Origin: Candidatus Sabulitectum sp.
GTDB taxonomy: Bacteria; Fermentibacterota; Fermentibacteria; Fermentibacterales; JCC-6
DNA length: 8,607 nucleotides
Direction: 5' to 3'
Assembly: GCA_029940175.1 (NCBI GenBank)
Contig: JAOZRM010000136.1
Span: 1 to 8,607, forward strand
This document shows, piece after piece, positions 5,924 through 8,607 of this stretch. A program made the position numbers and the translations under genes. The notes beneath the pieces were generated by a model that was given only the letters and a program-made list of their open reading frames with translations, was not told the origin of the DNA and did no database searches. The first letter of the stretch is position 1. Each line of letters starts with the position of its first letter.

Positions 5924-6814
5924 TCAGGGTGTTTGTATTTCAAAACCAGCGGCATCCATGTAGGGAGTCGCTGTTGTACCGGAGAATCTGATATCTCTGT
6001 AAAGAGCCTGTGCAGCTTCTGTGGGAGTAAGGCCGTTCTCAAGTATCTGATTAAGGTAGTAGAACTCGATGATAGCACTGCCTCCCCAGTCGACAGATGT
6101 GGTATAACCTGAGACTGCAAAGTCATCTCTCCAGTTTGATCTGGAGTTCAATATTGTCTCGTCGGTACGACCGGCCATTATCTCGCAACAGCTGAAATGT
6201 ACCAGCTGAAGGTTGTTCATTGGAGCAAGTGCGCCTGCAAGCTCCCGGGGAGAGATCGTTCCTGAATTCAGTGCAATACCTGCTGTTGTTCCGTGGGAAG
6301 CAAAGATAAGGTAGACATCACCGGGAAGAACTGCAGCCTCTGCGCAGAAATTCTGAACATCATCAAGGTCGTGAACAAAGCGATGTCGTATTTCCAGGCC
6401 TTCCAGCCTGCCCAGCCATGAGTCAAGCATCTCTCCGAAGGAGTACTCGTTCTCACGCATTGATTCCTGCCACTCGGCTTCCAGAATCAGAAGCCAGGTG
6501 GATGGTTCACCTGTCGCTCTGTGTCCGTCCCAGGCACTCCATGTGCGGACCCCTTCTGCACGCCACTGCCCTGAAAAGGAATTGCCACCTTCTGAAAGCT
6601 GGAACCAGCCGCTGCCAGCAGCATCTCCCTCATCGTAAGTAAAGATCAGTTTTCCGTTTCCTGTTACAGTTCCCTCAATTTCAGACATCGTACCGTAACT
6701 GTACCAGCCAGTGACTGAACTGCCGCTCTGTTCAAGAACCATATCACCATAGGTAGTTTCCCAGGTTCCTGAGAAGTCTGAAGTTGCCAGTAAAGCAAGT
6801 ATCATCAGCATCAT
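5924..6814 (-). CDS. Predicted exported caspase/CHAT-like (clan CD) cysteine peptidase with beta-rich N-terminal domain
   Basis: This is a 296-residue protein. Residues 1-12 are hydrophobic (MMLMILALLATS) and look like a short signal peptide without basic residues. Residues 13-99 form a Gly/Ser/Trp-rich beta domain starting FSGTW and ending WDGHR, like small barrel-like domains of exported bacterial proteins. From about 105 the sequence fits a clan CD fold: a strand then His174 in VYLIFASHG, and a second strand ending in Cys209-Cys210 in LVHFSCCEIMAG. The C-terminal GYTTSVDWGGSAIIEFYYLNQIL and LTPTEAAQALY segments resemble the end of CHAT domains. Caspases, gingipains, legumains and CHAT proteases share this His/Cys dyad; the exact family and substrate are not clear. 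The start overlaps the alaS stop by 4 nt (ATGA), so translation is probably coupled. An in-frame stop lies just upstream, which excludes a longer form. The protease assignment is inference from motifs. Confidence 0.7.
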   Translation of the reverse strand: MMLMILALLATSDFSGTWETTYGDMVLEQSGSSVTGWYSYGTMSEIEGTVTGNGKLIFTYDEGDAAGSGWFQLSEGGNSFSGQWRAEGVRTWSAWDGHRATGEPSTWLLILEAEWQESMRENEYSFGEMLDSWLGRLEGLEIRHRFVHDLDDVQNFCAEAAVLPGDVYLIFASHGTTAGIALNSGTISPRELAGALAPMNNLQLVHFSCCEIMAGRTDETILNSRSNWRDDFAVSGYTTSVDWGGSAIIEFYYLNQILENGLTPTEAAQALYRDIRFSGTTATPYMDAAGFEIQTP

Positions 6815-8583
6815 TCTATCACCGCCTTTATTCTTCTGACACCACGCGAGGAACTTTTTTCAGATGCTATTCTGAATCTGCCCAGTTCTGATGTGTTCTC
6901 TACATGGGGTCCTCCACATATTTCAGTAGAGTATTTACCTATGGTGTATACCTTTACTACATCCCCGTACTTGTCTTTAAAGAACCCGAGAGCACCTAGT
7001 TTCTCCGCCTCATCCGGGTGCATTTCCTTCATCTCTATTGATACTTTATCGTTTATGGCACTGTTCACCAGAGCTTCCACTTCCTTTTTCTGCTCATCTG
7101 TCATTTTCTCCGGGTACAGAAAGTCAAATCGGAGTCTTTCAGCAGTGATGTTACTGCCTTTCTGCTTAACAGAATCTCCCAGTACTTTTCTCAGAGCGGC
7201 ATGAAGCAGATGGGTAGCTGTGTGAAGCTTTGTGACCATTTCACTGTTGTCGGCCAGGCCACCCTTGAACTTCTTTTCAGCACCTTGTTTAGAGAGCTCA
7301 CGGTGCTTGTCGAAAGCTTTGTTGTAACCGTCCATGTCCACTGTCATGCCATTCTCACCTGCCAGATCGGCTGTGAGCTCAACTGGAAAACCGAAGGTAT
7401 CGTACAGTTTGAAAGCAAGCCTTCCAGCTATGATCTTGTTGGGATTCTTCAGCAGGTTTGGCAGCATCTTATTGAATTGTTTCATTCCTGCCTGGAGGGT
7501 TTCTCCGAAGAGTTTTTCCTCTCGCTCCAGTTCGTCCAGGATCAGTGCTTTGTTTCGCACCAGCTCCGGGTATTCCTCGCCCTCGATCTCAATAACCATG
7601 GTAGCAAGTTCCCCCAGGAACCCCTTGGGGATATCCAGCTTCATTCCATGTCTGATCGCAAGTCTGATAAGCCTTCTAAGAACGTACCCCTGATCCACAT
7701 TGGAGGGCACTACGCCCTGATCGTCACCGAGAATATGGGTTGTGCTTCTTATGTGATCGGCAATGACCTTTTCCGATCTGGTTGATTCTGTTGTGTTTGC
7801 AAGCTCTCTGATTCTCTTGATAAGAGGTTTCAGAACACCGATCTCATAAACAGTTTTGTATCCGCCGAGCATGGCTACTGTTCTTTCAACACCCATTCCA
7901 GTGTCAACATTTTTCTGCTCAAGAGGTTCGTAAGTACCTGCTTCAGTTTTGCGGTACTCCATGAAAACATCATTCCATACCTCAAAGTACTTACCGCAGG
8001 AACATCCCGGCTTGCATTCCTCACTACAGGGCTCTTTTCCGGTGTCATAAAACATTTCCGTGTCAGGGCCGCAGGGGCCGGTTGCACCGGTTGGTCCCCA
8101 CCAGTTGTCTTTCATGCCGAAACTGAAGATCCGTTCATTTGGAACACCAGCGCTCATCCAGATCTGCGCTGCTTCATCATCTGCGGGGATGTCTCCCTCA
8201 CCGGCAAACACCGTTACGCTGATCTTCTCCGGGTCGAAACCAAGCCACTCTTTACCTGTAAGGAACTCCCAGCTCCACTGGATCGCTTCTTTCTTGAAGT
8301 AGCCCCCCAGTGACCAGTTGCCCAGCATTCTGAAAAAAGTAAGGTGTGTGGCATCGCCAACTTCTTCAATATCACCTGTTCTTATGCATTTCTGAACATC
8401 AACCAGTCTTTTCCCCTGAGGATGCTTCTCTCCGAGAAGATAGGGCACCAGAGGCTGCATTCCAGCAGGCGTGAACAGAATGGTTGAATCGTTCTCCGGT
8501 ATTATTGAAGCACCGGGAATTCTTTTGTGATCCTTGCTCTCGAAAAATTTAATGTAAAGATCAACAAGCTCTCGTTCAGTCAT
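6811..8583 (-). CDS. alaS: Alanyl-tRNA synthetase, compact form without C-Ala domain
   Basis: Alanine-tRNA ligase charges tRNA-Ala in the cytoplasm and clears mischarged Ser or Gly. At 590 residues it is far shorter than the usual 870 or so. The class II catalytic domain is complete: the motif 2 region QKCIRTGDIEEVGDATH and TFFRMLGNWS (64-91), GPTGATGPCGPDTEMFYDTG (163-182) and motif 3 NVDTGMGVERT (225-235). The helical tRNA-recognition region spans about 245-435. The editing core has HTATH (His454, His458) and CGGPH (Cys556, His560), the zinc-binding set. The beta-barrel normally between tRNA recognition and HTATH is missing (FKGGLADNSEMVTKLHTATH runs straight through), and the protein ends soon after the editing core, so C-Ala is missing too. 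Such short forms are, as I recall, found in some candidate-phylum bacteria. The ATG at 8581-8583 has an AAGGA ribosome site. It leads the operon, but its promoter lies outside the window. Confidence 0.96.
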   Translation of the reverse strand: MTERELVDLYIKFFESKDHKRIPGASIIPENDSTILFTPAGMQPLVPYLLGEKHPQGKRLVDVQKCIRTGDIEEVGDATHLTFFRMLGNWSLGGYFKKEAIQWSWEFLTGKEWLGFDPEKISVTVFAGEGDIPADDEAAQIWMSAGVPNERIFSFGMKDNWWGPTGATGPCGPDTEMFYDTGKEPCSEECKPGCSCGKYFEVWNDVFMEYRKTEAGTYEPLEQKNVDTGMGVERTVAMLGGYKTVYEIGVLKPLIKRIRELANTTESTRSEKVIADHIRSTTHILGDDQGVVPSNVDQGYVLRRLIRLAIRHGMKLDIPKGFLGELATMVIEIEGEEYPELVRNKALILDELEREEKLFGETLQAGMKQFNKMLPNLLKNPNKIIAGRLAFKLYDTFGFPVELTADLAGENGMTVDMDGYNKAFDKHRELSKQGAEKKFKGGLADNSEMVTKLHTATHLLHAALRKVLGDSVKQKGSNITAERLRFDFLYPEKMTDEQKKEVEALVNSAINDKVSIEMKEMHPDEAEKLGALGFFKDKYGDVVKVYTIGKYSTEICGGPHVENTSELGRFRIASEKSSSRGVRRIKAVIE

Positions 8584-8607
8584 TTAAAATTCCTTCTGGT
8601 AGATTCT

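Noticed and set aside
5703..6112. Plus-strand open frames opposite the DUF2283 gene and the end of the caspase-like gene
   Set aside because: Three mutually overlapping short frames antisense to two better-supported genes with good ribosome sites.
7201..7785. 194-codon plus-strand open frame opposite alaS
   Set aside because: It lies entirely antisense to the conserved tRNA-recognition and linker part of alaS, and its translation shows no recognisable domain.
5688..8583. Defence island or toxin-antitoxin module
   Set aside because: The caspase-like protein appears exported and sits with alaS; there is no recognised sensor, nuclease, nucleotidyltransferase or antitoxin partner nearby.

Overview
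The window looks like a piece of an uncultured bacterial chromosome of moderate GC content. All seven supportable genes lie on the minus strand, so transcription runs from high to low coordinates. I see no rRNA, tRNA, insertion sequence, integrase, CRISPR array or phage gene. The mix of a compact alanyl-tRNA synthetase, an M42 aminopeptidase and several exported proteins with transglutaminase, SUMF1-type and caspase-like domains would suit a candidate-phylum bacterium such as Fermentibacterota or a relative. That placement is inference only and no marker here proves it.

Layout in transcription order. (1) 8583-5688 is a probable operon. alaS encodes a 590-residue alanyl-tRNA synthetase that lacks the beta-barrel before its editing core and the whole C-Ala domain. 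Its stop overlaps by 4 nt the start of a predicted exported protein with a beta-rich N-terminal domain and a caspase/CHAT-like His-Cys domain. A 66-residue DUF2283 protein follows 35 nt later. (2) 5575-4544 encodes an M42 (FrvX-like) metallo-aminopeptidase with all expected metal ligands, closed by a strong hairpin at 4498-4531. (3) 4363-2621 encodes a three-part cytoplasmic protein: a TPR-like TRAFs-binding region (DUF4071 type), a SLOG-like Rossmannoid nucleotide-sensor domain, and a degenerate class III nucleotidyl-cyclase homology domain. (4) 2481-1612 encodes an exported SUMF1/FGE-fold protein without the full FGE cysteine pair. (5) 1260 to beyond base 1 encodes an exported transglutaminase-like protein with an intact Cys-His-Asp triad, cut by the window edge. 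The 351-base gap between the last two holds a good minus-strand promoter, and on the plus strand a promoter-like element followed by a hairpin with a short T run.

How the parts fit. The alaS group joins housekeeping translation to a protease-like exported protein, which is unusual. The TRAFs-binding/SLOG/cyclase-like protein is the best candidate for a little-studied signalling or stress system: its domains suggest nucleotide-ligand sensing and protein-protein contact, but no obvious effector gene sits next to it. The SUMF1-fold and transglutaminase-like proteins look like separately promoted cell-envelope or secreted functions. All functions are read from the translated sequence by eye, with no database search.
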